Source of the DNA: Cycas panzhihuaensis
Taxonomy: Eukaryota; Cycadophyta
NCBI GenBank assembly: GCA_023213395.1
Contig: CM041465.1
Coordinates: 132,439,741 to 132,503,740 of the forward strand
DNA: 64,000 nucleotides
Direction of reading: 5' to 3'
The position numbers were made by a program, and so were the translations under genes. The notes beneath the pieces are model-generated. The model did no database searches. It was not told the origin of the DNA and was given only the letters and a program-made list of their open reading frames with translations. Positions within the stretch are counted from its first letter, which is position 1, and each line of letters begins with the position of its first letter. This document shows positions 34,361-45,122 of the stretch, in pieces.

Positions 34361-36419
34361 ATCCAACAACCAATGGGGTGAAGAGAAGTGGAGGACTCGC
34401 TAATGAGGTGGAGAACCAAGTTAAATCTAGGACAAAGCGGTAGGGTTGATCCGCATGGACGTACCATGCTTTCCACAGGATTCACGCCCCAATAACACCC
34501 TTTTCGAACCTCCTTTCCTTCAAGCAACCTTAATTGTCGTGGCACCGACTGCACGGTCGGTTGGTCCCCTAGGGAATGCACCAAGCTTAAGGTTAATTCA
34601 GAGGCAAGGTTTGAACCTGTTTCGAGCCTCCCCAACAGATTTTTAAGTTCACTTTTAAATAAGTGTGAGTGAATCTTCTTACTTGGATTTTCTTTATGCC
34701 TTTTTGGCTTACAATGAAAGAGCACAAGGCAGATGAGCGCCTCAGAGCCAAGTATGTATGCTTGAGTACAATGATGAAGTACTTTTGAGTACTAAAACAA
34801 AATGTAAGGAACCTTTGATAGCGATGTGATGGGTTCCTTTTAAGCTCCACAAACCGATGAAGTGATGAAAATGTACTCAAGAAATTGCTCCAAAGTCCAA
34901 CACAAGCTCCACATGAGTTGTTGAGACTTAAAATGTCTCAACCATCCAACAAAAACAAGTGATTTTATTACTTTTCTCAATGAGCCTTCTTTTGAATCGA
35001 AGAAGGGCAAGGTCACCATGCAAGGTGCCAAAACCGAGTTTAGGTGATAAATTTCTTCACCTTTACAATGAAAACATTCCTCTTGATCACAATAATTAAG
35101 CCTAATGACCGAAAGTGTGAAAAAAAGGCTTAAAGCGATGAAGTACACAAGTACTTTTTTTTGAGAATCAAGAGAGCTAATGTAGAAAAACTTTAAGTAG
35201 GCCCACTATAAGTTGAGAAAATAAAAAACTCTTAAAGTCCTTTTAAAAATTTTCCCCTTAAGAAATTTAAACAAGAATCTCTTAAAATCTTTTAAAAGAA
35301 ATTAATTCTAATGAGCATATTGATCAAAATATGCTAAAAAGATTCTATTTTCCATCTTTGAGTTGGCGGGATCATTTGGCGGGAGGTGACGACTTGGCAC
35401 TTGAAGATGTCTGATTTGGCACTTGAATACAGCTGAATATCGCTGATTTGGACAGCCAATGTGATGAGTTGGACAGCCAATCGAGTCTTGATGTGGCGAC
35501 CTTTTAAGTGCTGATTTGGCGACCTTTTTGAGTCTTGATTTGGCACTTTCAATGAGCCGAGTTAGCACGGTCAAGTCTTTGAGATGGACAGCCAAGTGAG
35601 TCTTGATGTGGCGCCTTTTAAGTGCTGATTTGGCGGCCTTTTTGAGTCTTGATTTGGCACTTTCAATGAGCCGAGTTAGCACGATCAAGTCTTTGAGATG
35701 GACGACCAAGTGAGTGAGTGGCGGGGAGGCGGTTTTGTGATGATTACGGTGGCCAGTGAAGATGAGTGGCGGCAGCTTCTTTGGGCCGGCTAATGTGACA
35801 TTGTGATGTGCCGGTGGTGGAATTTCTTCAATCTTGGCCGGACAGCGGTGTGATGTCGGGCAATTGATGCCTAGTGGCGGGACTCAAGATGAGTTGGTTG
35901 TCTTGATCAAAAAGAGCTGGAATGAATGATGATGACGGTGGCAGATGCCCAACGATGTGGCAACTTCAAATCTTGACTGCAATGTTTGAGTTGGCGATCA
36001 CCGACTAGACAAGGAGTCGGTGTAGCAATGACGAGAGAAGAGCACGATCTTGAAGATGATTGCTGGAATGTGTGCTCGATTGGCGACGCCTAATGGCGGC
36101 TAGTGATGAGTAGCCTCAAGCTGGAATGAATAAGCACTGGAGATTGAGCGATCAAAGAGTAACAATGATGAGTCTTGATTGAAGTGGCGATCTCAAATGT
36201 TGGCGAGAGATAACGGCAACACGATGAATGAGGAGTCGATGCCTTCCAAACGCGAGTTGGAATACTTCTTCAAGTCTTGGCCCAGTGATGTAGCAGACAG
36301 GATCTTCCTTCTGCTTGGCGGTCAAAGTCTTGAGCTCACGACTTGGCGATGTCCGGCCAATGTGAGAGATAACAAAGAAACTAATATGCTCAAACAGAGA
36401 CCATTAGCTCGATACCAAA
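34361..36419 (-). other. Long leader of element H between primer site and gag
   Basis: About 2 kb without standard domains. It contains a 114-bp tandem repeat (about 35470-35700) with a sense-strand open frame at 35709-35308, listed separately. The rest is rich in TGGCGG and GATGAG words and shows no clear coding signal. Confidence 0.6.
35308..35709 (-). CDS. Candidate leader ORF with 38-residue tandem repeats (element H)
   Basis: A 133-codon frame on the sense strand of H, upstream of gag. Two 114-bp units give two 38-residue repeats with the core HLKDL.VLTRLIESAKSRLK, strongly basic and probably amphipathic helical. The C-terminal third changes frame relative to the repeat. It could be an unannotated leader protein or a chance frame in repeated DNA. 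I do not recognise a family. Confidence 0.35.
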   Translation of the reverse strand: MVVHLKDLIVLTRLIESAKSRLKKAAKSALKRRHIKTHLAVHLKDLTVLTRLIESAKSRLKKVAKSALKRSPHQDSIGCPTHHIGCPNQRYSAVFKCQIRHLQVPSRHLPPNDPANSKMENRIFLAYFDQYAH

Positions 36420-37004
36420 TGTTGACAATGGGCATTAGGCCACATTGATCCCAAGATCATAAATATAATCACAATACAATAAATGCATGAAAGCATGAGA
36501 GCATAAAAGCATAAACCGAAATATAGGAGCAAGAGAAAATGATACCCAATATGTGGAGTTGGAATTGGTCCAACCTCCCAAGAAGAAAAACGACTTGATT
36601 AGCAAACCGATAGCATAACAATACAACTCCAAGTCTCCATATGAGACAATGAGAAGAGGTCTCATTATATAGAGTGAAATGAGAGACCTAAGGCCTTGGA
36701 TGTTTGACAAGTGTCAAACATCCAAGATACATCACATGGATCATGAGCAAAAGTGCTTGGATCCTCACCTAAGGCCTTGGATGTTTGACAAGTGTCAAAC
36801 ATCCAAGATACATCACTTGGAATATTCAAACAAGTGCATGAGGGTCCATTGACCCTTTTGTGACAACGTTGTGTCACTAGAAAGAATGTGGGTGTGCACT
36901 TTATCACTTAAGTGATAAGTCACCCCTAAAGTATAAAGTGCATATATTACATGAAAAATAAATGTACATTCACTTAACATTTAAACATAAGGTTTAACAT
37001 TTGA

Positions 37005-37735
37005 GACTTTTAGGATCAAGTTTCTGTCGTTTTTTTTTTAGGAACATACCCCCTGGCAATGCTGCTAAAGATTCTTAAATGCTTAACAAAAGGTTTATGC
37101 CCAGACCATTTTTGTTCTGGCGTAATATTATGTAGAAATTTGCATGGTAAGCGATTTAATAAATAGTCAGAGCAAGCAACGGCTTCTATCCACAACTTTA
37201 AGTTAAGAATTTTTACATGTAACATGCATCTGGTCATCTCAACAAGATTACGATTTTTGCATTCAACAACACCGTTTTGTTGAGGAGTACATACTATGGA
37301 ATGTTGAAATAGTATTCTATGCTTTTTGTAGTAAATAGTAAATTTGTTGCTTAAGTATTCCTTAGCATTATCAATTTTGAAGATTTTGATTTTAGTGTTT
37401 GTTTGGTTTTTTACTAAGGTTTTAAATTCAACAAAGATGTCAAATACTTGACTTCTTGTTTTTAGCATGTATACCCAACATTTTTTAGAGAAATCATCGA
37501 TAAATGTGACAAAATATCTGCTTCTAGAGTATGAAGGTACTTGGAATGGGCCGTAGATATCAGAATTAATAAGTTCAAGTTGAGCCTTTGCTCGAAAGGT
37601 AGTATGATTTGGAAAAGGGTCCATGTGTTGTTTGCCTGTGACACAGGCTTCACAAACACCATAGACAGTTTTTAATGTAGGTAAGCCATGAACCATATCA
37701 TACTTCCTTAGGTGCTGGAGTTTTCCATAAATCGT
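37005..37735 (-). pseudogene. Integrase of element G (N-terminal and core)
   Basis: Minus-strand frame 37696-37016 reads CEACVTGKQ (zinc Cys pair), ELINSDIYGPF (first Asp), FKIDNAKEYLS (second Asp), CTPQQNGVVECKNR (Glu) and WSGHKPFVKHLRIF. All three catalytic acids are present. The zinc His segment upstream is damaged near 37740. The frame ends at a TAG and is then cut by element H at its TTTGA target. This is the best preserved domain of G. Confidence 0.9.
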
Positions 37736-38380
37736 ATGGCCGCTATAAAGGCGTTAAAGGTTTTTGTTTTAGAATGTTGGAGATTTGTTAAGTTGTAAAG
37801 ACCTGTTTTGTGATCTGCAAGTCCTGAGGCAATTGATTTAAATTTATTTGATGGTTGTTTGATAATAAACTTATCTTTCCAGAATTCGACAACGAGATCT
37901 TTCTGGCAGATTTGGTATACTAAGAGGAGATTAGGTAATAAGCCAGGAACGTAGAATACATCCTTAATTGAACCATCTTTCAAAGCAACATCACCTGTTC
38001 CTTTGACTTTAAGTTGAGATCCACTCCCAAAAGAGATTTCTTCTTCAAAGTTTCGATCAGACTGGTATGAAGTGAAGTATTCTTGGTGTCCCGTCATGTG
38101 ATGGAAAGCACCAGAATCGAGAATCCACAAAGGTGGTTGAGTGGTTGGCACTGAAAAAGCTGATGTGAAAGCGGTTAGGGAATGGTTGGAATTATGGGGT
38201 CGTGATTGGATCCCTTTAGAAGCTTTCCAGGCTTCAAAGGCAATTCTATTCCTACAGGCATCAATAGTGTGCCCCTTTTTGTGACCGTAAGCACAACTGA
38301 TGTTTTGATTAGGATTAGAATTGACAATATTCCTTTTTGGGAATGATTGTTTAGAGGTATTCTATGATTTAGGTAATCCA
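37708..38380 (-). pseudogene. Zinc knuckle and protease of element G
   Basis: A zinc knuckle at about 38300-38260 reads CAYGHKKGHTIDAC, with the second Cys replaced by Gly. Protease follows in frame 38151-37708: WILDSGAFHHMTG keeps the catalytic Asp-Ser-Gly, then YVPGLLPNLLLV. A frame change lies between gag and the knuckle near 38380-38390. Confidence 0.87.
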
Positions 38381-38392
38381 AAATACTTAGTG

Positions 38393-39166
38393 TTATGATG
38401 AGGATTGTTTGGAGTAGATAAATCTCTGAGGTTTTTGGAATTTGGGATGATTATGATGATTATTTTGATGTTTAGATTTAGTAATTGGTTGTGACTTGGA
38501 AAAAAGAGCCTGTGAAGGATCTTTTAGTTTTCCAGTCTGAATCAACATGTTTTGATGTTCAGCTAGCTGATTCGTTAATTGATCGAAGGTAATTGGTGGA
38601 TGTCTTGCTTGCTGCCTAGCAATTTTGAAAAGATTGAAATGTTTCGGGAGTTTATTAATTGTAATACGGACGAGTGTATCATCGTCTTTTACATGTGTTA
38701 CAGTGACCACTATATCACCTACTTTTGTGAAAGATTTGATGCAATTTGCTAGGTCTTTGTTAATGAGTTGAAGTTTTGATAAGAAATCTTCAACTTTAGG
38801 AAAGTTTTCATAATTTAGATCGTACATTTGTTGTTCTAAAATAGCTAACTATTGTGTGTCAACCTTGTCGTACTTTTCCTTAAGAGTCTTCCAAACAGTG
38901 GCAAAATCATCTATATCAAAGAACTGCCTGCTAATGTATGGAGAGAGGGAGGTTAGGATGGTGCTTAGGGCTCCATCACAGTTCATCAGATAGGCTATAT
39001 AAGCTTCTGATGTTTCATCTTTGGGTTTTGCAAACTCACCAGTGACATATCGCCATAGCTTTTGTTGTTTAAGATGAAGGGATATTTTGTTTCTCCAGCT
39101 GACATAATTTGAGCTTGTTAATACTAGAGTTGGTACACAGGAGGCTGTTCTTGGCATGAGTGTCAT
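38393..39166 (-). pseudogene. Gag of element G
   Basis: An ATG at 39166-39164 (MTLMPRTASCVPTLVL) starts a copia gag: SSNYVSWRNKISLHLKQQKL, then FATVWKTLKEKYDK. A TAG at 38851-38849 falls where the context suggests Gln (CAG to TAG), after which the same frame runs to 38393 with LRITINKLPKHF-like sequence and a His/Asn/Lys-rich tail. It would form the particle shell and carry RNA. Confidence 0.88.
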
Positions 39167-40935
39167 ATTGGGAACAAACTGACAATTAGAGATCCTCTTG
39201 GAAAAAAATAGAAGAGGTTATGACAAGCTTGACTGAAATTTATGCAGGTGAATTAATAAAATAAATAAGTCACAAGAATAAACTCATAAACATTGATAGC
39301 CACTGAACATTAAAGGTAAACTTAGGTTAATTTGCCACTGATAGAAAATAATTTCATTAACATTAAAAGTTTAATAATCGTTGATCAAGAAATATTAGAT
39401 TTTTAATCAAATATTTAAGAAAAATAATCAAGCATATGACAGTTTCATATGTGTGACTTAAAATAAATCATAAATTAAATGAAACATTTAAGTATTTGCA
39501 TGTTTATAACATCATTTGCATAAAGAGATAGTGAAATAATGATTTAATAAACTTCATTGTGAATTTATTAAAATACACATGAAAATGATGTAGTTAATTG
39601 ATAAATCTAAAAAATAATTAATTGTATATTAGATTAAAGCAATAATATTAAAAGAATGTGAAGAAAATTATAGGTTAGAGTCGCGTACCTGAACTTACCA
39701 GGTTGAGATAAAGGACTTGACTTTGAGAGAAGATTGTTTATCAAAATGGCGTCTAAAAAGCTTGAAAAACTGGTCAAAATGTCTGCATTTGAAGTGGGAA
39801 TCTGACGTATCTTCTAGAATTGAATTCTAATTCCGCATGAGGAAGTTATGGGGAAAAAAAGCACAGGTACCTGTTTTTTACTTAAAAATAAAAAAATAGA
39901 AAAACGAATTTGAAATTTAAGCCCCTTTCATGATAGAGTCACGGTTATATTAAACGCTGATAGGACCGAGGGCTGGTAGGTCGAGGGGCTAATGGACACG
40001 AAATCCAAATAGGGTAGATTTAACAAAAATTGACAATGCAAAAAGAAAAAATATTAAATTGTATAATCGGATGAAGTCCGCCGAACATAAAAACATGAAT
40101 ATCAATCGAATTTTATCCCTAAATATTAAGGTTTCAAATTGTTTTACAGTATGCAGGGGGTTGCAATGGCGGCGGACGATTATTTGCAGTCCTTCATTTT
40201 CGTCTTTGCCTAGGTTTCAAATTGTCTTCATCCTTTGTCTTTGAGCCATGGATGTTTGCATCTTTGGTTGTGCTACGTTGGCGTCTGTTTGAGGCGGCTG
40301 TTGGTTGTGCTACATTGGCGTCTGTTTGAGGCGGTTGTTGGCTATGCATTATGTCGACGTGGCTGCGACAAGACGACTATCTTGACGTGGCTGAAGCAAG
40401 AGGACTATCACGATGTGGCTATGGTCTAGTGGTATGATTCTCGCTTTGGGTGCGGCAAGAGGACTGCCTGAGTGGCTGAATGGTAGGTGGACTGCTTGAG
40501 AGCAAGGGATTTCTTCATCTTTCACGTCTTTCTTCAGCTTTCTTCGTCTTTCATTTGCGTTTCTTCTTAAATTGATGGGTTCTATAGTGTGCAGGAACAG
40601 GTGTTCGACTGGAGGCTACGTTTCCTGCTTTGCATTCCTACTGAAAATAATGGCTTCTCCTCTACGTGAGGATTATATTTCCAACAGAAAATTGGGACGT
40701 CTCTACATTGGCTTCCTCTGAGTCTCTCTGCAGGTTTTCATTTCATCAGAAGTTGACATTTTCTTCTTCTGCACTCACTGAGTTTTCTTTACAACTCTGC
40801 AGAAGACGTCTGTACGTCTGCCATGCCTCTTCCATATTTAGCCTTTGATTACTTGATAATTAGGGCTTTGTCTGCGTGATGCAGTGGATATAATACTGGA
40901 TTCTAAATCCTACTTCTAAACCTGCTCTGATACAA
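39167..40935 (-). other. Leader of element G
   Basis: Non-coding region between the primer site and gag. It holds a 37-bp tandem duplication near 40269-40342 (CTACGTTGGCGTCTGTTTGA type), a CAAGAGGACT-containing unit recurring between about 40370 and 40470, and a tRNA-Pro-like half on the opposite strand. Confidence 0.6.
40422..40454 (+). ncRNA. 5' half of a tRNA-Pro(UGG)-like sequence
   Basis: About 33 bases match the D arm and anticodon loop of plant tRNA-Pro, including an A-box TGGTCTAGTGG (40422-40432) and loop TTTGGGT (40445-40451, anticodon TGG). The match stops in the 3' side of the anticodon stem; no T arm or acceptor end follows. It lies antisense in the leader of G and is not a working tRNA gene. 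Confidence 0.7.
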
Positions 40936-41961
40936 TGATGGAATCATGAGAGTACATTAGAGAACTTTGCACAAAATATGTCAAAATGTTTCAGCCATAA
41001 ACATTCACAATTACACCAGATCTGACAGGTGGAAAACCCCTTTGGGGGATAAAAAACCACCTTAAGAATAAATATAATATTATAATAATATATGAGATAA
41101 TACAATGGAGATGGTTGAGGATCTCATCCTCCCTCTCATTAACCTTCTACCTACGTAACAAATTAACCTAACTCCCCAATCTTCCAACCACCTCATGTAT
41201 GAAGGATTCTGGAATAAATGGGAGTGAAGTTCGTTGAATTGGACAGTTGGCCAATTCACCGAACTTTTGTAAGAACCTATTAAACTAATTAAATACATAA
41301 CGAATAAAAGCATAACATTAGGGTATAATTCTAACAATATTCAACCCAATATGGGACATAAATCCAAGAAACATCCAAGTATTAGAGAAACATTAGATAT
41401 GGAGTTCATTGATGAGTATTACTCATCCTTATATTATGACACTTAGTAATATAATTGCTATAAAAACGTTGGTATCATCCATCATCCATCACAAACACAA
41501 CAAATAATAAGACGAGAAATAGATAAACAACTTTCATGGTATTACTTGTAATGAGTACATACATATATATAGAGTATGATCACCACACATCTAACCAATT
41601 ATATGAAGTGACCAACATGACTACCATTAACCACACTTATTAATGTCTTATTATGATATTCCTAAAGGGGAGAAGACTGGCGTCTTAACACTAACACACC
41701 TAACATTATTCTACCCTATTAACATTAGACCCTTTGACATTAGACCACTAGACTCCATGGACATTACTTATTAGAACATTAAACATTATTTCTAACACCC
41801 CCCTATAATGTGTATTGTCAAGACACTTTCTAACTACATACTAAGAACATGCTACTAGCTTGACCAACAACTAAAGACCATCTACTTGCACACGTGCATT
41901 ATAGAATTGTTCAACATCCCCCCTATAATGTGTATTTGGCATCTTTTGAATTTGCTGCATT

Positions 41962-43060
41962 TTATCCTTGGGAATGTCTTGAAAATGATGTCTTCAGCTT
42001 ATTCTTCAATCTTGAGATAATTTCCATGTTGTTGTAGTCCTTGAGACAAATGATCCTTGAACTTGACTTTCTTTGTTCTGGTGTGCAATTCGAATTCTTC
42101 AACATGGTAGATTCTTTCCAATGCAAAATTTTTCTTTGATTCCCTGTTTCATGAGTCTTTATTTCACTGTTCTTGAAATGCTCCATTATGTCAGAAAGAT
42201 GTGTCATGAAATCATCCTTCAACAAATAAGAATATGAACTAGTGAAGTGCCTTCCCAAAAACTGCTCAAGATCTTGAAGAGAGAAGAATGGATAGAATGA
42301 TTTTTCCTTTGATACTGTTGAAACTTGTTCTACTTCAATCACAACATGTTTGTCTTCACTTTCCTTAACACACGAATAATCAACATCAATTGAATCAATA
42401 TTAGGAATTGAAGGTAAAACATCAATAGAGGAATCAACACCATTAGGATCATCTATAAAATGAGCGTCAACATACTATATGAATTCTTCTTCTTGATCAA
42501 CATATCCAACAAGTTTTTCAACTTTTAGAGTAGAATCTTCAATGTCTGTAGCAGGTTCTTCAAGAACAAAGATTTCTTCACATCCAGCTAGAAATTCTTC
42601 AATAATAGAGTCTTTACAGTTAGCTACAGATGCATCAATAACCCCATCAAAAGTGCTACTATCATCATCACTTGTATCATAATCATCAGCAATCTTGTCT
42701 ACCTTTTTTATTGCTTTTCCAACAACTTGTTGTATCTTTTTAAGAATCTTTTTTGATGTATTCTTCAAAATGTTCCAAGCATCTTTGGCATCACTAGCAT
42801 GACAAATTGTGGGAATGACAAAGTAATAGGAAGAAGGTAGCTTATCTTTATCTAATGCAACAAAAATAACAACAATTGTTGTACTATCCTTCTTCTTAAG
42901 TTTTTATTTTTCCTTCTTCATCAATAGGAACATCATATCCATCAATAATAGTTTCCCATAACCTTTTGTACATGGATATACTTTTCATTCTGTCTATCCA
43001 ACAATGATAGTTTGTTCTTATGTACTTAGGTAAAGGAAAGGGAAAGTCTTTAAAGTAATA
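41962..43060 (-). pseudogene. Gag-like region of element B
   Basis: On the minus strand, about 43030-42770 reads NYHCWIDRMKSISMYKRLWE and IIDGYDVPIDEEGK, like the N-terminal domain of copia-type gag, followed by SDAKDAWNILKNTSKK. Frames at 42768-42475 and 42342-41962 continue with acidic, then Lys/Ser-rich sequence, without a zinc knuckle. It may supply RNA packaging for a non-autonomous element. Stops occur near 42900-42790. Confidence 0.65.
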
Positions 43061-43506
43061 TTAATTCTTTTTAGGTACAAATATGATCATGTCATTCACC
43101 TCCATGGCTGTAAGTATGAATTGCTCAAAAATGCATGCAATAATTAATCAAATTAGTAGTTCTCAAACCTATATATAATCAGAGATGACCTCTTTTTATC
43201 TTTGTTGTTGATGGAAGCAAGCTGCTTGTTGAATAATCCGCCTAGCTTATTCGCATGTAGGTCATGATCAGCTCATAATTCAACACTCAATAGTATCGCA
43301 GTGCATGAAGCCATCTATCACTTCCTCTTATTTCTACCATGTCTTCTTTGAAATTTGATACCGATCTTCTAAAGATAACTAGACAGGAAAAGGTGCAGAT
43401 ATAGGCTTTACTAGTTGTTCATTTCCTCACAAATGCTACAATGACATCCAACTGTATAATATACATAATTCCTGGTATGCACTTCTTCACGTGATAACTA
43501 AGACAC

Positions 43507-44100
43507 CTAATTCGCTGAAGCTGCTTTCAATTTTTTCAAGGGTGGATTTCCTCTCGATATATACACATAAGAATAAAAACCATGCATTGTAGCACTAATG
43601 ATGGCAACTAAGCCTATTGGAAAGATGTTTTTGGTTAGAGAAAATATTTGAAGTTGCCTTGCCAAAAGAAAAAATGTGAGAGTAGCTTGTCCTAGAATAT
43701 AAGGTACTGATGATTTTCCTTGCTTCCACACTTTCAAGTTGGTGATGCTTAGACCTAACATGGCACCACCCAACAACAAACCAAAAAAACTCACAGTCGT
43801 GTTTCTAGTAATAATAAACTCTAGCAATCCTCCACCCACAAGGAGCCCACCATATGGGATTCCAAGATAGAAATCATGTATTTTGGCCCCCTTTCTTGAC
43901 TGTTCTTCAACAGGAGGATTTTCTGTGCCCCAAGATAAGCCCTCTTTTTCTTTTTCAACAACCTTTTTTTGGCTACTTCTATTAGTGACTCCTTTGCCTT
44001 TTCCACTTGCATTTGCAACTCTTTAGTTGAATTCCTCAAAGTCTTAAAAAGCTCTGCATCTAATGTATTGGATTCTCTTCTGTCTCCATTCCATTTTTAT
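43507..44100 (-). pseudogene. Captured FAX (fatty acid export, TMEM14-type) gene fragment, intronless
   Basis: The minus strand encodes LFKTLRNSTKELQMQVEKA, then after one frameshift in an A-rich stretch near 43970, KIHDFYLGIPYGG, KVWKQGKSSVPYILGQA and GNPPLKKLKAAS, ending at a TAG at 43509-43507. Four hydrophobic helices are visible. This fits the C-terminal membrane domain of plant FAX proteins, which move fatty acids across the plastid inner envelope; the exact member is uncertain. It sits inside element B in the same orientation and has no intron in about 590 bp, so it looks like a retro-copied fragment. Two more stops lie near 44060-44080. Confidence 0.82.
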
Positions 44101-44467
44101 GCAGAGTCTTAAACCTTGCCAGGCTTTTTGTCACCCTCTATGATGTTCCTGCTAGCATGGACTTCATCTGATATCAGTTGGTCATATGCAGCAGCTACAA
44201 GAAACTTTCTAAAAACTGGCCAAGTCCAAGAGCTCCCCAAGCCCTTAAATTTTCATAGCTCCCATGCACCTTTGGCAACCAATAATAGAAAGCGCCAATC
44301 CAAATTAAGAGTGTAATTATGAGGACTACATAACAAAGCCAATGGAATCACAACAATGTTATACCCAACATATCAACTAATGACCATGGGAAGCGATGGA
44401 TCTCTGGCAAAGCAACCAACGGTATTAGACGATAGAGACAGCCGACACAATTCAAACTGTAGGTTCG
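44101..44467 (-). other. Hydrophobic coding-like segment between the two captured gene pieces
   Basis: The minus strand carries short open stretches: one with a membrane-like helix (CYVVLIITLLIWIGAFYYW, about 44330-44270) and one reading FLVAAAYDQLISDEVH (about 44210-44160), which leads toward the FAX piece. I cannot assign either. It may be a third captured fragment or the upstream part of the FAX gene. Confidence 0.35.
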
Positions 44468-44715
44468 TTCGTGCATCTTAGCCCAACCAGGATTGCCATA
44501 GTCGGGATGTGTCCTTCCTTGACAAATGCTTCATGAACTGTAAATGTAAGATCATAGAGAGGATGATGTACTATGGGAGAAGCCGGTTGTGGGTGTGGAA
44601 GAAGATGGAGGCGCTCCACGAATGTGCCAAAATCTACCTTAATTTCCTTCCTCCATCTCCTACTTACGATTAGAAGACCTATTAGGCCTAGGCCTAGCAA
44701 TCTAGTTTCCCTCAT
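44468..44715 (-). pseudogene. Captured Toc64/OM64-type N-terminal fragment
   Basis: A minus-strand ATG at 44715-44713 opens RLLGLGLIGLLIVSRRW, a membrane anchor followed by basic residues, then VDFGTFVERLHLLPHPQP and HPLYDLTFTVHEAF. After one frameshift near 44510 comes DYGNPGWAKMHE. This order matches the N-terminus of plant Toc64/OM64, an outer-envelope or mitochondrial outer-membrane docking protein with an amidase-like domain. Only the first 80 or so residues are present; the amidase and TPR parts are absent. It lies in element B upstream of the FAX piece, same strand. Confidence 0.8.
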
Positions 44716-45122
44716 AGTCACACAACTCAAGCTGAACTAGGAGAATCACTGTCACACAGACACAATGAACACGCTGACATGGGTGAACATGCTAAATAAG
44801 CAATGATGAAACAAACAAAAGATTAGGGCATAACAGGGACACTCTTCGCAGTTCAGGACTTCAGCTAGGCATAATATACATTAACGAGCGAATTATTTCT
44901 CTAGCAAAAAATAGTTTTCTTCTCTCACCTTTCACACCTAGGTCTTTACCAAACTTCAAACTTGTTTCTCTCAACCCACTGTTTGTATGTCTATTTCACC
45001 ACCAATCGACATAGCTCATCCTCTTCTTCCTCCCACTCTGAACTTGTAAGTTGCTCTGCCCAAACTCAACAAGCTCTACACAACAAACACTAAGCACATG
45101 GCCCAAGTCCAACACCAAATCA

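Larger units (their letters stand above)
29547..36999 (-). mobile_element. Ty1/copia retrotransposon H nested in G, young LTRs
   Basis: LTRs are 29547-30124 (3') and 36420-36999 (5'), starting TGTTGACAATGG and ending GGTTTAACA on the plus strand. I count about six differences over 580 bp. Target duplication TTTGA is at 29542-29546 and 37000-37004. A purine tract adjoins the 3' LTR, and a primer site TGGTATCGAGC (complement of about 36408-36417) adjoins the 5' LTR. It interrupts the integrase C-terminal part of G. Despite young LTRs the pol region is broken by frequent small frameshifts. Confidence 0.95.
27124..41336 (-). mobile_element. Ty1/copia retrotransposon G, minus strand, split by element H
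   Basis: The 3' LTR is 27124-27522 and the 5' LTR 40936-41336, both running TGATGGAATC to ATTCTAACA on the plus strand. A purine tract (complement of 27523-27535) adjoins the 3' LTR, and a tRNA-Met-like primer site (complement of about 40918-40935) adjoins the 5' LTR. Flanks share ATAT. Order on the minus strand: leader, gag, protease, integrase, [element H], RT, RNase H. LTRs look about 93-94% identical by eye. Stops and lost catalytic residues show it is inactive. Confidence 0.92.

Noticed and set aside
43507-44715. A working host FAX or Toc64 gene
   Set aside because: Only parts are present, with frameshifts and stops, and they lie between the LTRs of element B.
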